Positions 33,219 to 40,422 of a stretch of DNA of 64,000 nucleotides are shown piece after piece (position 1 is the stretch's first letter; the number at the start of each line of letters is the position of its first letter). The position numbers and the translations under genes were made by a program. Source of the DNA: Pelagibius sp050330205 (GTDB lineage Bacteria; Pseudomonadota; Alphaproteobacteria; Kiloniellales; Kiloniellaceae); the NCBI GenBank assembly GCA_050330205.1, contig JBHJOA010000016.1:23532-87531 (forward strand), in the 5' to 3' direction. The notes under the pieces are model-generated. The model was not told where the DNA came from. It searched no databases and worked only from the letters and a program-made list of their open reading frames with translations.

Positions 33219-34351
33219 GCCGCAAACTCCTTCCGCAGGGCCGCCCCATGCTGGTCCACCGCCGGCACCGCGCCAAGCGCGATGTCGCCGCCGCGGAACT
33301 CCACCGGCGGCGCCACCAGTTCGACCGGGCCTGTCGGCGTCGCGACAGTGACGCGGCGTAGTTGCGGATGGGCGGAGAGATCCGCCGGGGTATTCACCGC
33401 CCCATAGGCGATGGCGGCCTCGAAGAACCGCCGGGTCAGCGTCTCGCGGTCGAGCGCGCCAAAGACTTCGTCGATGATGGCATCGAGCGCCGGGCGGTTG
33501 TCGACCCGTGCGGTGTTGTCGGCAAACCGCGGGTCGGCGAGCATCTCCGGCCGCCTCAGCACCTCTTCCACGAGGCGCTTCCACTCGCGCTCGTTCTGTA
33601 TCGAGAACACCACCTCTTCACCGCCCCTGCAGGCGTAGACGCCATAGGGCGCGATGGAGGGATGGTTGAGGCCGACGCGCGGCGGTGCGCCGGGGCCGTA
33701 GTCCTGGTGCAGCAGGGGTACGGTCATCCAGTCGGCCATGCCACTGAAGAGGGAAGTGGCGAGCGCCGAGCCCTCGCCCGTGCGTTCGCGCAGCAGCAGG
33801 GCCTCGAGGATCGCCTGGTAGGCATACATGCCGCAGGCGATGTCGCAGACCGAGACGCCGACGCGGCCCGGCCCCTCCGGCCGCCCGGTGATCGAGGCGA
33901 GGCCGCTTTCCGCCTGCACCAGCAGGTCGTAGGCCTTCATCTTCGCGTAGGGACCGGTTTCTCCGTAGCCGGAGATGTCGCAGGTTATGAGCCGGGGGTA
34001 CGCGGCGCGCAGGCCTTCGTGGCCGAGCCCGAGGCGCCCGGCCGCGCCCGGCGCGAGATTCTGGATGAAGACGTCGGCCGCGGCGACCATGCGCTTCGCC
34101 AGCGCCAGGTCGCCGGCCTGCTTGAGGTCGACGGCGATGGATTCCTTGCCGCGGTTGAGCCACACGAAGTAGGCACTTTCGCCGTGAACCACGCGGTCGT
34201 AGCCGCGCGCGAAATCGCCTTCCGGGCGCTCCAGCTTGATGACCCGCGCGCCGGCGTCGGCCAGCCGGGAGGTGCAGTAGGGCGAGGCGACCGCCTGCTC
34301 CAGGCTGACGACCAGCAGGCCATCCAATGGCTTCGCTTGTGGTTTGGTCAT
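33215..34351 (-). CDS. CaiB/BaiF family (class III) CoA-transferase
   Basis: A 378-residue type III CoA-transferase. 'LLVVSLEQAVASPYCTSRLADAGARVIKLERPEGDFARG' marks the N-terminus in two blocks (to residue ~50). 'LITCDISGYGETGPYAKMKAYDLLVQAESGL' contains the catalytic Asp (in AYD) used for the acyl anhydride. The family moves CoA between carboxylates; members next to HTD2-type hydratases include mesaconyl-CoA C1-C4 transferase and itaconate CoA-transferase. Start overlaps the GST stop by four bases. Confidence 0.92.
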   Translation of the reverse strand: MTKPQAKPLDGLLVVSLEQAVASPYCTSRLADAGARVIKLERPEGDFARGYDRVVHGESAYFVWLNRGKESIAVDLKQAGDLALAKRMVAAADVFIQNLAPGAAGRLGLGHEGLRAAYPRLITCDISGYGETGPYAKMKAYDLLVQAESGLASITGRPEGPGRVGVSVCDIACGMYAYQAILEALLLRERTGEGSALATSLFSGMADWMTVPLLHQDYGPGAPPRVGLNHPSIAPYGVYACRGGEEVVFSIQNEREWKRLVEEVLRRPEMLADPRFADNTARVDNRPALDAIIDEVFGALDRETLTRRFFEAAIAYGAVNTPADLSAHPQLRRVTVATPTGPVELVAPPVEFRGGDIALGAVPAVDQHGAALRKEFAA

Positions 34352-34986
34352 TCCGCCTCAAGACCGCAGGCGATTTGCACCGACTCCCGCTCCGCCACGC
34401 GCCGCCACCAGTCGGACAGGACGGGCTGCGCGGAAAGCAGATCCCGCCCCTCCCCGGCCTTCACGAAGTAGTCGACCATCGGCGCCGCCTGGATGTCGGC
34501 CCGGCTGAAGTCGGTGCCGGCCAAGAAGGGGCCGTCGTCGAGGATCTCCGCCAGGGCGGCGAGGCAACGCTCGGCCTTGGGCAGCGCCGCGGCGACGATG
34601 CTTTCATCGGTCTCGCCGGTCTTGCCGCGCGACACCCGCTCGACATAGATGCCCCAGACCATGGGCCGGTAGCCCTGGCCGTCGAGCACCGAGATCGCCT
34701 GCTCCATGCGGGCGCGCGCCTTCGGGTCATCGGGCTGCAGCGGCGGCCCGGCGAAAGCCTCGTCGACGTAGCGGGTAATGGCGCGCGTCTCGTAGAGGCG
34801 GAAGCCGTCGTGCTCGAAGGCCGGCGCCTGGCCGAAGGGCTGGCGCTGCAGCCAGTCCGCCGGCCAGTCGGCGCGGTTGAAGAGGTCGAACTCGACCTGC
34901 TCGAAATCGACGCCCTTCTCGATCAGCGCGATCTTGGCGATGCGGACATAGACCGAATAGGAGGGACCGAAGAGTTGTGGTTTCAC
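34348..34986 (-). CDS. Glutathione S-transferase
   Basis: A 212-residue GST. N-terminal thioredoxin fold 'QLFGPSYSVYVRIAKIALIEKGVDFEQVE' with Ser in the usual catalytic region and the cis-Pro motif 'GQAPAFEHDGFRLYETRAITRYVDE' (glutathione gamma-Glu site); C-terminal helical domain with 'FLAGTDFSRADIQAAPMVDYF'. Starts at GTG, ten bases after the dehydrogenase stop; upstream in-frame extension is inside that gene. Its place inside a CoA-ester operon suggests detoxifying a reactive intermediate or an isomerase-like step. Confidence 0.9.
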   Translation of the reverse strand: MKPQLFGPSYSVYVRIAKIALIEKGVDFEQVEFDLFNRADWPADWLQRQPFGQAPAFEHDGFRLYETRAITRYVDEAFAGPPLQPDDPKARARMEQAISVLDGQGYRPMVWGIYVERVSRGKTGETDESIVAAALPKAERCLAALAEILDDGPFLAGTDFSRADIQAAPMVDYFVKAGEGRDLLSAQPVLSDWWRRVAERESVQIACGLEAE

Positions 34987-34996
34987 CGGATTCGCC

Positions 34997-36160
34997 TCAG
35001 TAGCTGCGCGGCATGCCGAGCACGTGCTCGGCCAGGAAAGCGAGGATGAGATTGGTGGAGATCGGCGCCACCTGGTAGAGCCGCGCCTCGCGGTACTTGC
35101 GCTCGACATCGTATTCCTCGGCGAAGCCGAAACCGCCGTGGGTCTGCAGGCAGGCCTCGGCCGCCGCCCAGGAGGCCTCCGAGGCCAGCATCTTGGCCAT
35201 ATTGGCCTCCTTGCCGCAGCGCTGGCCCGCATCGAAGAGCGTGGCGGCGCGGTCGACCATCAGCGCCGCAGCCTCGCTCTGAGCGTAAGCGCGGGCGATG
35301 GGGAATTGGATGCCCTGGTTCTGACCTATCGGCCGGCCGAAGACCTTGCGCTCGGTGGCATAGGAGCTGGCCTTGTCGATGAACCAGCGCGCGTCGCCGA
35401 TGCACTCGGCGGCGATGAGGATGCGCTCGGCGTTCATGCCGTCGAGGATGTAGCGGAAGCCCTTGCCTTCCTCGCCGATGAGATTCTCCGCCGGCACCTC
35501 GAGGTTGTCGAAGAAAACCTCCGTCGACGAGTGGTTCATCATGGCGCGGATCGGCTTGATGGTGACGCCCTTGCCGACCGCCTCGCGCAGGTCGACGATG
35601 AAGACCGAAAGGCCGTCTCCCTTCTTCTTCACCTCGTCCTTCGGCGTGGTGCGCGCCAGGAGGAGCATGAGATCGCTGTGCTCGGCACGGCTGGTCCAGA
35701 CCTTCTGGCCGTTGACGAGGTAGCGGTCGCCCTCGCGGCGGGCTGTGGTGGCGAGGCTCAGGGTGTCGGTGCCGCTGGTCGGCTCGGTGACGCCGAAGGC
35801 CTGCAGGCGCAGGCTGCCCTCGGCGATGCCCGGCAGGTAGCGCCGCTTCTGCGCCTCGCTGCCGTGCCGCAGCAGCGTCCCCATGGTGTACATCTGGGCG
35901 TGGCAGGCGGCGCCGTTGCAGCCCGACTTCTGGATCTCCTCGAGGATCGCGGCGCCGGCGGCCAGCGGCAGACCGCTGCCGCCGTAGTCCTCCGGGATCA
36001 GCGCGGCCAGGTAGCCGGCTGCGGTCAACTCCTTGACGAAGGCCTCGGGATAGGCCCGCCGGGTGTCGAGGTCGCGCCAGTAAGCGCCGGGATAGCCGGC
36101 GCAGAGGGCGCGGACCCCCTCGCGGATCTCTGGAAAGCTCTCGGACGGTTCAGCGGTCAT
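34997..36160 (-). CDS. Acyl-CoA dehydrogenase
   Basis: A 387-residue flavin dehydrogenase. 'FGVTEPTSGTDTLSLATTARREGDRYLVNGQKVWTSRAEHSD' (first signature, near residue 120), 'FRYILDGMNAERILIAAECIGDARW', 'RKVFGRPIGQNQGIQFPIA' and 'LQTHGGFGFAEEYDVERKYREARLYQVAPISTNLI' (second signature) are visible in blocks. ATG at 36160 is preferred over one 39 bases upstream because it leaves the 31-base gap after the HIT gene free. With the transferase and hydratase downstream it may oxidise a branched dicarboxylyl-CoA such as methylsuccinyl-CoA; that is inference. Confidence 0.92.
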   Translation of the reverse strand: MTAEPSESFPEIREGVRALCAGYPGAYWRDLDTRRAYPEAFVKELTAAGYLAALIPEDYGGSGLPLAAGAAILEEIQKSGCNGAACHAQMYTMGTLLRHGSEAQKRRYLPGIAEGSLRLQAFGVTEPTSGTDTLSLATTARREGDRYLVNGQKVWTSRAEHSDLMLLLARTTPKDEVKKKGDGLSVFIVDLREAVGKGVTIKPIRAMMNHSSTEVFFDNLEVPAENLIGEEGKGFRYILDGMNAERILIAAECIGDARWFIDKASSYATERKVFGRPIGQNQGIQFPIARAYAQSEAAALMVDRAATLFDAGQRCGKEANMAKMLASEASWAAAEACLQTHGGFGFAEEYDVERKYREARLYQVAPISTNLILAFLAEHVLGMPRSY

Positions 36161-36191
36161 GGGCTCAGCGACTTTGAGTGGGGGCGCCAGC

Positions 36192-36695
36192 CTACCCAAT
36201 TGTCGACAATTCGCAAGGCGCCCCTCGGGGTAATTCTATTCTGCCCCGAGAGGCAGCTTCCGTTGCAGCGAGCTCCCGCTGCAGAAGGCGTGCGGCCTGC
36301 GCCAGTTCGGCCTCGGAAGCGCCGCCGCCGTTCGTGGCGCCGCGGCGCCGTGCGGTGACGTCGCCGGCCGACAGCAGGGGCACCACCTCGACCTGGGCAT
36401 GAGGCTCACCGCCGGCCGGGAACAGGAACCCGACCCGCTCTGCCTTGAAGACAGCCCTCTGAGCCTCGGCAAGCCGCTGGCCCAGGTGCAACAACTCACT
36501 CGCCAGGGACGGCGGCAGGGCATTGAAGTGCGGATAGTGATCACGCGGGACGATCCGCAGGTGGCCCGGGCGGATCGGGTCGGCATCGAGAAAGGCGACG
36601 AATCGTACCGTCTCGTGGACGACATGGGCAGGAAACGCGCCGGCGGCGACCGCGCAGGACAGGCAGTCGCCGTGAACAGAGGGATCTTGGGTCAT
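36192..36695 (-). CDS. HIT-like protein with degenerate triad
   Basis: A 167-residue HIT-fold protein. 'CLSCAVAAG' at the N-terminus, 'AFLDADPIRPGHLRIVPRDHYPHF' near residues 34-57 and 'RVGFLFPAGGEPHAQVEVVPL' near 85-105 follow the HIT plan. In place of the H-x-H-x-H-x-x triad it reads H-A-Q-V-E-V-V, with EPHAQ recalling the HPHxQ of the GalT branch. Nucleotide hydrolase or transferase activity is therefore uncertain. It starts 39 bases after a strong terminator and is followed 31 bases later by the dehydrogenase, possibly as first gene of that operon. Confidence 0.78.
   Translation of the reverse strand: MTQDPSVHGDCLSCAVAAGAFPAHVVHETVRFVAFLDADPIRPGHLRIVPRDHYPHFNALPPSLASELLHLGQRLAEAQRAVFKAERVGFLFPAGGEPHAQVEVVPLLSAGDVTARRRGATNGGGASEAELAQAARLLQRELAATEAASRGRIELPRGAPCELSTIG
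36198..36211. promoter_or_regulatory. 14-bp perfect palindrome AATTGTCGACAATT
   Basis: Lies 38 bases before the dehydrogenase start codon and over the last codons of the HIT gene. Its form, AT-rich arms with a GTCGAC centre, is like operators of GntR/FCD or MarR-type regulators. It may control an internal promoter for the dehydrogenase-GST-transferase-hydratase genes. No regulator gene is adjacent. Confidence 0.55.
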
Positions 36696-36723
36696 GAGCT
36701 TCGGCTCCGGAATGCGGATTGGG

Positions 36724-36760
36724 AAAAACAGAAACACCCCGGCCGGTCCCGGCGGGGTGT
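36724..36760 (-). terminator. Strong intrinsic terminator just upstream of the HIT gene
   Basis: Minus strand ACACCCCG…CGGGGTGT with an inner CCGG/CCGG extension, followed by TTTCTGTTTTT. It ends a minus-strand transcript that must begin within 36770-36985, since the next gene upstream runs the other way. It is either the end of a small RNA or an attenuator in the HIT operon leader. The 290-base gap also holds a GGGCGC-CT-GCGCCC hairpin (near 36790-36805). Confidence 0.75.
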
Positions 36761-36985
36761 CCGCAACTCCGAAGAGCATCCTGGAAGATGGGCGCAGGCG
36801 CCCGTTACCCCGCGTTACCGAAAACGGCCGGGGTGGGGCATTCGCAAGAAGGTGCCAAAGCGCTTGTCCATGGGGCGCAACCATAGCGGCGAATCGGCAC
36901 TTAGGGAAGCCCGTCAGGATGCTGGCAGCTACCGGTGCCCACCCCCTGGCGAAAGGTCGCCGCCGGGGCCTAGAATGCGCCAGCC

Positions 36986-37690
36986 ATGACCCTTGCCGAG
37001 ACCGAAGCCCCCCTCCTGAAGCATAGCGACGTGCTGCGCCGCCACCTGCCGCTCGAAGGCGCCAGGATCGCCGACGTCGGCTGCGGCGACGGCGCGCTGG
37101 TGCGCGTCATGGCGCGCGGTGGGGCCTGGGTCCTCGGGATCGATCCCGGCGCCGGGCAGCTCGCCCGCGCCCGCGCCGCCGAACCGGCGCGCGACGAAAG
37201 CTACCTCTGCGCCCTGGGGGAGGCGCTGCCGCTGCCGGACGGCTGCCTCGATGCCCTGGTCTACTTCAATGCCCTGCACCATGTGCCGATCACCCAGCAG
37301 GACGCCGCCCTGGCCGAGGCCGCCCGCGTGCTGCGCCCCGGCGGCCTGCTTTATGTGCAGGAACCCCTGGCCGAAGGCGGCTACTTCGAGATCATGCGGC
37401 CGATCGAGGACGAAACCGAGGTGCGTGCCGAGGCCTACAAAGCCTTGAAGACCGCGGCGGCCGGTGGCGCACTGGAGGAGGTCGAAGAATCCTTCTACCG
37501 CGCCCCCTTCCGGGTGAAGAGCGCCGAGGCCTTCCTCGACGGCCTGATCGCCGTCGATCCTGCCCGCCGTTCCGCGGTGGAGGCGGCGGAAGCGTCGTTG
37601 CGGCGGGGCTTTCTGGCGGCAGCGGAACAGCGCGACGACGGATTCTGGTTCGAGATACCCTCCAGGCTCAACCTGCTGCGGCGAATGTAA
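36986..37690 (+). CDS. Class I SAM-dependent methyltransferase (UbiE-like)
   Basis: A 234-residue methyltransferase. Motif I is 'RIADVGCGDGALVRVMARGG' near residue 29, acidic loop 'VLGIDPGAGQLARARA', post-motif 'LPLPDGCLDALVYFNALHHV' and 'ARVLRPGGLLYVQEPLAEGGYF'. Substrate unknown. A TAGAAT -10 element at 36971-36976 puts the start of transcription only two or three bases before the ATG, and there is no Shine-Dalgarno, so the mRNA is probably leaderless. The next gene overlaps its stop by one base (TAATG). Confidence 0.88.
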   Translation: MTLAETEAPLLKHSDVLRRHLPLEGARIADVGCGDGALVRVMARGGAWVLGIDPGAGQLARARAAEPARDESYLCALGEALPLPDGCLDALVYFNALHHVPITQQDAALAEAARVLRPGGLLYVQEPLAEGGYFEIMRPIEDETEVRAEAYKALKTAAAGGALEEVEESFYRAPFRVKSAEAFLDGLIAVDPARRSAVEAAEASLRRGFLAAAEQRDDGFWFEIPSRLNLLRRM

Positions 37691-38040
37691 TGGCGATCCG
37701 CTACCTCTCCGAACACGATTCCCCCGACGATCCCGGTGGCCTCATCCGCGAGGTTCTGGAAATGGGCGAGGATTTCCCCGGTCCGGCCGAGGATGTGGTG
37801 CTGGCCTGGATCCTGCGCCTTGGCCAGGACCGCGACCCCGGCCAGGCCGCCAAGCGCCTGATCGCCGACTACCGGCTGGAGGAGGGCCCTCAGCCCGGGG
37901 GCGCTTGCGGGCGCCTCATCGCCATGATCAAGGAGACCGCTGACTACCCCGCCCAGCGCATGACCCGCCACCTCTGCCAACCACGCCGGCGCGGCGGCTG
38001 GCGCCGCAACCGGCCCGGAGATTCGTCGCCGGAATCATGA
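37690..38040 (+). CDS. Uncharacterised 116-residue protein
   Basis: Not recognised. An acidic, helical N-terminal part ('IREVLEMGEDFPGPAEDVVLAWILRLGQDRDPGQAAKRLIADY') is followed by a basic, Arg/Pro-rich tail ('HLCQPRRRGGWRRNRPG'). No membrane segment or signal peptide. It overlaps the methyltransferase before it by one base and the YcaQ-type gene after it by four bases, so it is translated with both. The coupling supports its being real. Confidence 0.75.
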   Translation: MAIRYLSEHDSPDDPGGLIREVLEMGEDFPGPAEDVVLAWILRLGQDRDPGQAAKRLIADYRLEEGPQPGGACGRLIAMIKETADYPAQRMTRHLCQPRRRGGWRRNRPGDSSPES

Positions 38041-39251
38041 GTTCACCCCGCGTCATCGACAACCGCTCGGCCCGGCGGCTCTTCCTGCAGCGCCAGGGTC
38101 TTTCTTTCCCGCCGCACCGCAAGCTGAGCGACCGGGACCTGCTGGATCTCATCGATCATCTCGGCTTCGTGCAGCTGGACTCGATCCAGACGGTGGAGCG
38201 TGCCCACCATATGATCCTCTTCGCGCGCAACCAGACCTATCGCCCCAAGCAGCTGGCCCGCCTGCACGAGAGCGAGGCGGCGCTGTTCGAGAACTGGACC
38301 CACGACGCCTCGATCATCCCCAGCCGCTTCTTTCCCTACTGGAAGCAGCGCTTCGCCCGCGAGGAAGCGCGGCTGCGGGCGCGCTGGCGGAATTGGCACG
38401 GCGAGGGCTTCGAGGCCGAGATCGAGACCGTCCGCCGGCACATCGCCGAGAACGGCCGCGTACTGGCGCGGGAAATCGGCAACGACGATGCCGACAACCC
38501 CAAGACCAACGGCGGCTGGTGGGACTGGCACCCTTCGAAGACGGCGCTGGAATTCCTGTGGCGCTGCGGACACCTGGCCGTGGCCGCGCGCGACGGCTTC
38601 CAGAAGGTCTACGACCTCACCGAGCGGACCCTACCGCACGAACACCTCGCGTCCGAGCCCGGCGAGGCCGAGACGGTCGACTGGGCCTGCCGCGCGGCGC
38701 TCGAGCGCCTGGGCGTCGCCACCTCCGGCGAGATCGCCGCCTTCTGGGGCCTGGTGACGCCCGAGGAAGCCAAGGCCTGGTGCCGCGCGCGCAAGGGCGA
38801 CGAACTGGAAGAGGTATGCGTCGAGGGCGCGGAGGGCAGCAAGCCGCGCGCGGCCTTTGTCTTCGCCGACCGCGATCCCTGCCGCGATCTGCCCGAGCCG
38901 CCGAAACGCCTGCGCGTGCTCAGCCCCTTCGATCCGCTGATCCGTGACCGCAAGCGCAGCGAGCGTCTCTTCGGCTTCCACTACCGCATCGAGGTCTTCG
39001 TGCCGGCGGCGAAGCGCAAGTACGGCTACTACGTCTTCCCGCTGCTGGAGGGCGACCGCCTGATCGGCCGCCTCGACATGAAGCACGCGCGCGATAGCGG
39101 CGACCTCCGGGTGAACGGACTCTGGCTGGAGCCCAAGGTAAAGCTGTCGCGCGCGCGGCGAGACCGTCTCGAAGCGGAACTGGAAAGGCAGCGCCGATTC
39201 ACCGGCGCCGCGCGCGTCGTCTTCCAGAACGGCTGGGTGAAAGCGGGCTGA
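38037..39251 (+). CDS. YcaQ-type (HTH_42) DNA glycosylase
   Basis: A 404-residue winged-helix DNA repair protein of the AlkZ/YcaQ superfamily. The catalytic block is 'HLGFVQLDSIQTVERAHHMILFAR', in which Q46-L47-D48 is the Q-x-D motif of the YcaQ-like branch (AlkZ proper has Q-x-Q). E. coli YcaQ removes N7-alkylguanine and unhooks interstrand crosslinks. Two or three winged helices fill the rest ('VDWACRAALERLGVATSGEIAAFWGL'), with the C-terminal 'YGYYVFPLLEGDRLIGRLDMKH' fold. Third gene of a coupled trio with a methyltransferase and a small protein. Confidence 0.9.
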   Translation: MSSPRVIDNRSARRLFLQRQGLSFPPHRKLSDRDLLDLIDHLGFVQLDSIQTVERAHHMILFARNQTYRPKQLARLHESEAALFENWTHDASIIPSRFFPYWKQRFAREEARLRARWRNWHGEGFEAEIETVRRHIAENGRVLAREIGNDDADNPKTNGGWWDWHPSKTALEFLWRCGHLAVAARDGFQKVYDLTERTLPHEHLASEPGEAETVDWACRAALERLGVATSGEIAAFWGLVTPEEAKAWCRARKGDELEEVCVEGAEGSKPRAAFVFADRDPCRDLPEPPKRLRVLSPFDPLIRDRKRSERLFGFHYRIEVFVPAAKRKYGYYVFPLLEGDRLIGRLDMKHARDSGDLRVNGLWLEPKVKLSRARRDRLEAELERQRRFTGAARVVFQNGWVKAG

Positions 39252-39266
39252 CCCGGCGGCCGGCGG

Positions 39267-39917
39267 TCATGCCGCCCGCCGCCCGTGCTTCATCATGGTG
39301 CGCACCAGGCTGTAGAGAACCACGGCGTTCAGCAGGTGCCAGAGGAAATGGGTGCCGTAGGGCAGCACCGCGCAGAGCGGTTCGTCGGCCGTACGGAACG
39401 CCAGGGAAAGGGCGAAAATGCCGGCGGCGACGAGAATGCGCGGTCCGGCCGGATGCCGGCGGCCGAAATGGAGGAAGCCGCCGACGCCCAGCATGATCGT
39501 CAGGGCCACCCCGTAGGTGGAGACCGAGAAACCGAAGAGAAGCGGCATCGCCACCGTCAGCAGCAGCACTATCGCTACACCCGCGAGGCAGATCCAGAGC
39601 GGCAGCGCGACGAATCGCCTCAGCGCCAGGTAAATGTAGAGCAGGATAAAGAGGGCGATGGGGATGACGTCGGCCAGCGCGGCCCAGACCTGTGCGAAGG
39701 TATGGAACAGGCCGCTGCCGATGCCGATGGCGAAGACCAGGGCCACCAGCCCCAGGATCGCCGGGTCGCGCCGCAGCACCGCATCCTCGCGGCGCAACGC
39801 GGCGACCAGCAGCAGCCCGGCGACGATGAAGGCGAGGTTGGTGACCGCGTTGACCGGCTCCGCCCAGAACTCCGGCCCCACCCGCTCGCAGTAGATATCG
39901 ATGTAGTCTGCTTCCAT
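39267..39917 (-). CDS. Ceramidase-like (CREST superfamily) membrane protein
   Basis: A 216-residue integral membrane protein with about seven hydrophobic segments. 'DIYCERVGPEFWAEPVNAVTNLAFIVAG' at the N-terminus, 'GIGSGLFHTFAQVWAALADVIPIALF' with its His and Asp, and 'GTHFLWHLLNAVVLYSLV' near the C-terminus carry the Ser/His/Asp/His residues of alkaline ceramidases, which hydrolyse membrane ceramides using zinc. Bacterial substrates are unproven. The ATG follows GGGA by six bases; in-frame extension upstream is the next gene's shadow. Confidence 0.88.
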   Translation of the reverse strand: MEADYIDIYCERVGPEFWAEPVNAVTNLAFIVAGLLLVAALRREDAVLRRDPAILGLVALVFAIGIGSGLFHTFAQVWAALADVIPIALFILLYIYLALRRFVALPLWICLAGVAIVLLLTVAMPLLFGFSVSTYGVALTIMLGVGGFLHFGRRHPAGPRILVAAGIFALSLAFRTADEPLCAVLPYGTHFLWHLLNAVVLYSLVRTMMKHGRRAA

Positions 39918-39967
39918 TTCGTCCCGGAAATCACCGCCCGAAGGGAGTGCACTTCGCTCCGCACCCG

Positions 39968-40411
39968 TCAGTTCGCCGCAGTGAAGGCGTTCTCGATGTG
40001 CTGGAGAGCCTGGTAGACCGGAATGGTGAAGATGCCGGCCTGGCCGCGCTCGAAACTCAGCAGCCACAGCGCGTAGCCCTCTGAAATGTCGGGCATCTCG
40101 GCCTCTGACTCCAGCAGTTCGACGACGCTGGCCTCGATGGCCTCCCGGCTCAGCGGCATGTGGACCAGATGATCCTGCACACCGCCTTCGATCTTGGGGT
40201 TTCTCAGCTGCAGGCCGTCGATGTAGACGTGGTAGATCGCCCGCGAACCGAGACCACGGTCGATCCTGGCAAGATAGAGCCGCGAGGCCTCTTCGCCCGG
40301 CCGGGTCTGGTAGCGCCACACCTGGCCCGTCATGAGATCGATCGCCTGAGCCGGCGCGGAAGCCAACTGCAGCAGCATGAGGATGGCCACGATGGCGGTT
40401 TTGCTGGACAT
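39968..40411 (-). CDS. Uncharacterised secreted protein
   Basis: A 147-residue protein with a clean signal peptide (MSSKTAIVAILMLLQLASAP, then AQA before IDLMTG). The mature part is beta-rich ('GQVWRYQTRPGEEASRLYLARIDRG', 'AIYHVYIDGLQLRNP') and ends in a helix ('FTIPVYQALQHIENAF'). I recognise no family. It starts 12 bases after dgcA stops, on the same strand, so it may be the tail gene of the dgcN-dgcA operon. Confidence 0.8.
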   Translation of the reverse strand: MSSKTAIVAILMLLQLASAPAQAIDLMTGQVWRYQTRPGEEASRLYLARIDRGLGSRAIYHVYIDGLQLRNPKIEGGVQDHLVHMPLSREAIEASVVELLESEAEMPDISEGYALWLLSFERGQAGIFTIPVYQALQHIENAFTAAN

Positions 40412-40422
40412 GATGAAGGCTC

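Noticed and set aside
32361..33584. Longer 407-codon version of the MaoC-like protein
   Set aside because: The extra 122 codons lie inside the CoA-transferase gene in another frame; the ATGA junction at 33215-33218 gives the natural start.
36761..36985. Known riboswitch or 6S/SRP RNA before the HIT gene
   Set aside because: I looked for TPP, cobalamin, glycine, SAM/SAH, 6S and SRP core motifs and found none convincing; only the terminator is reported.
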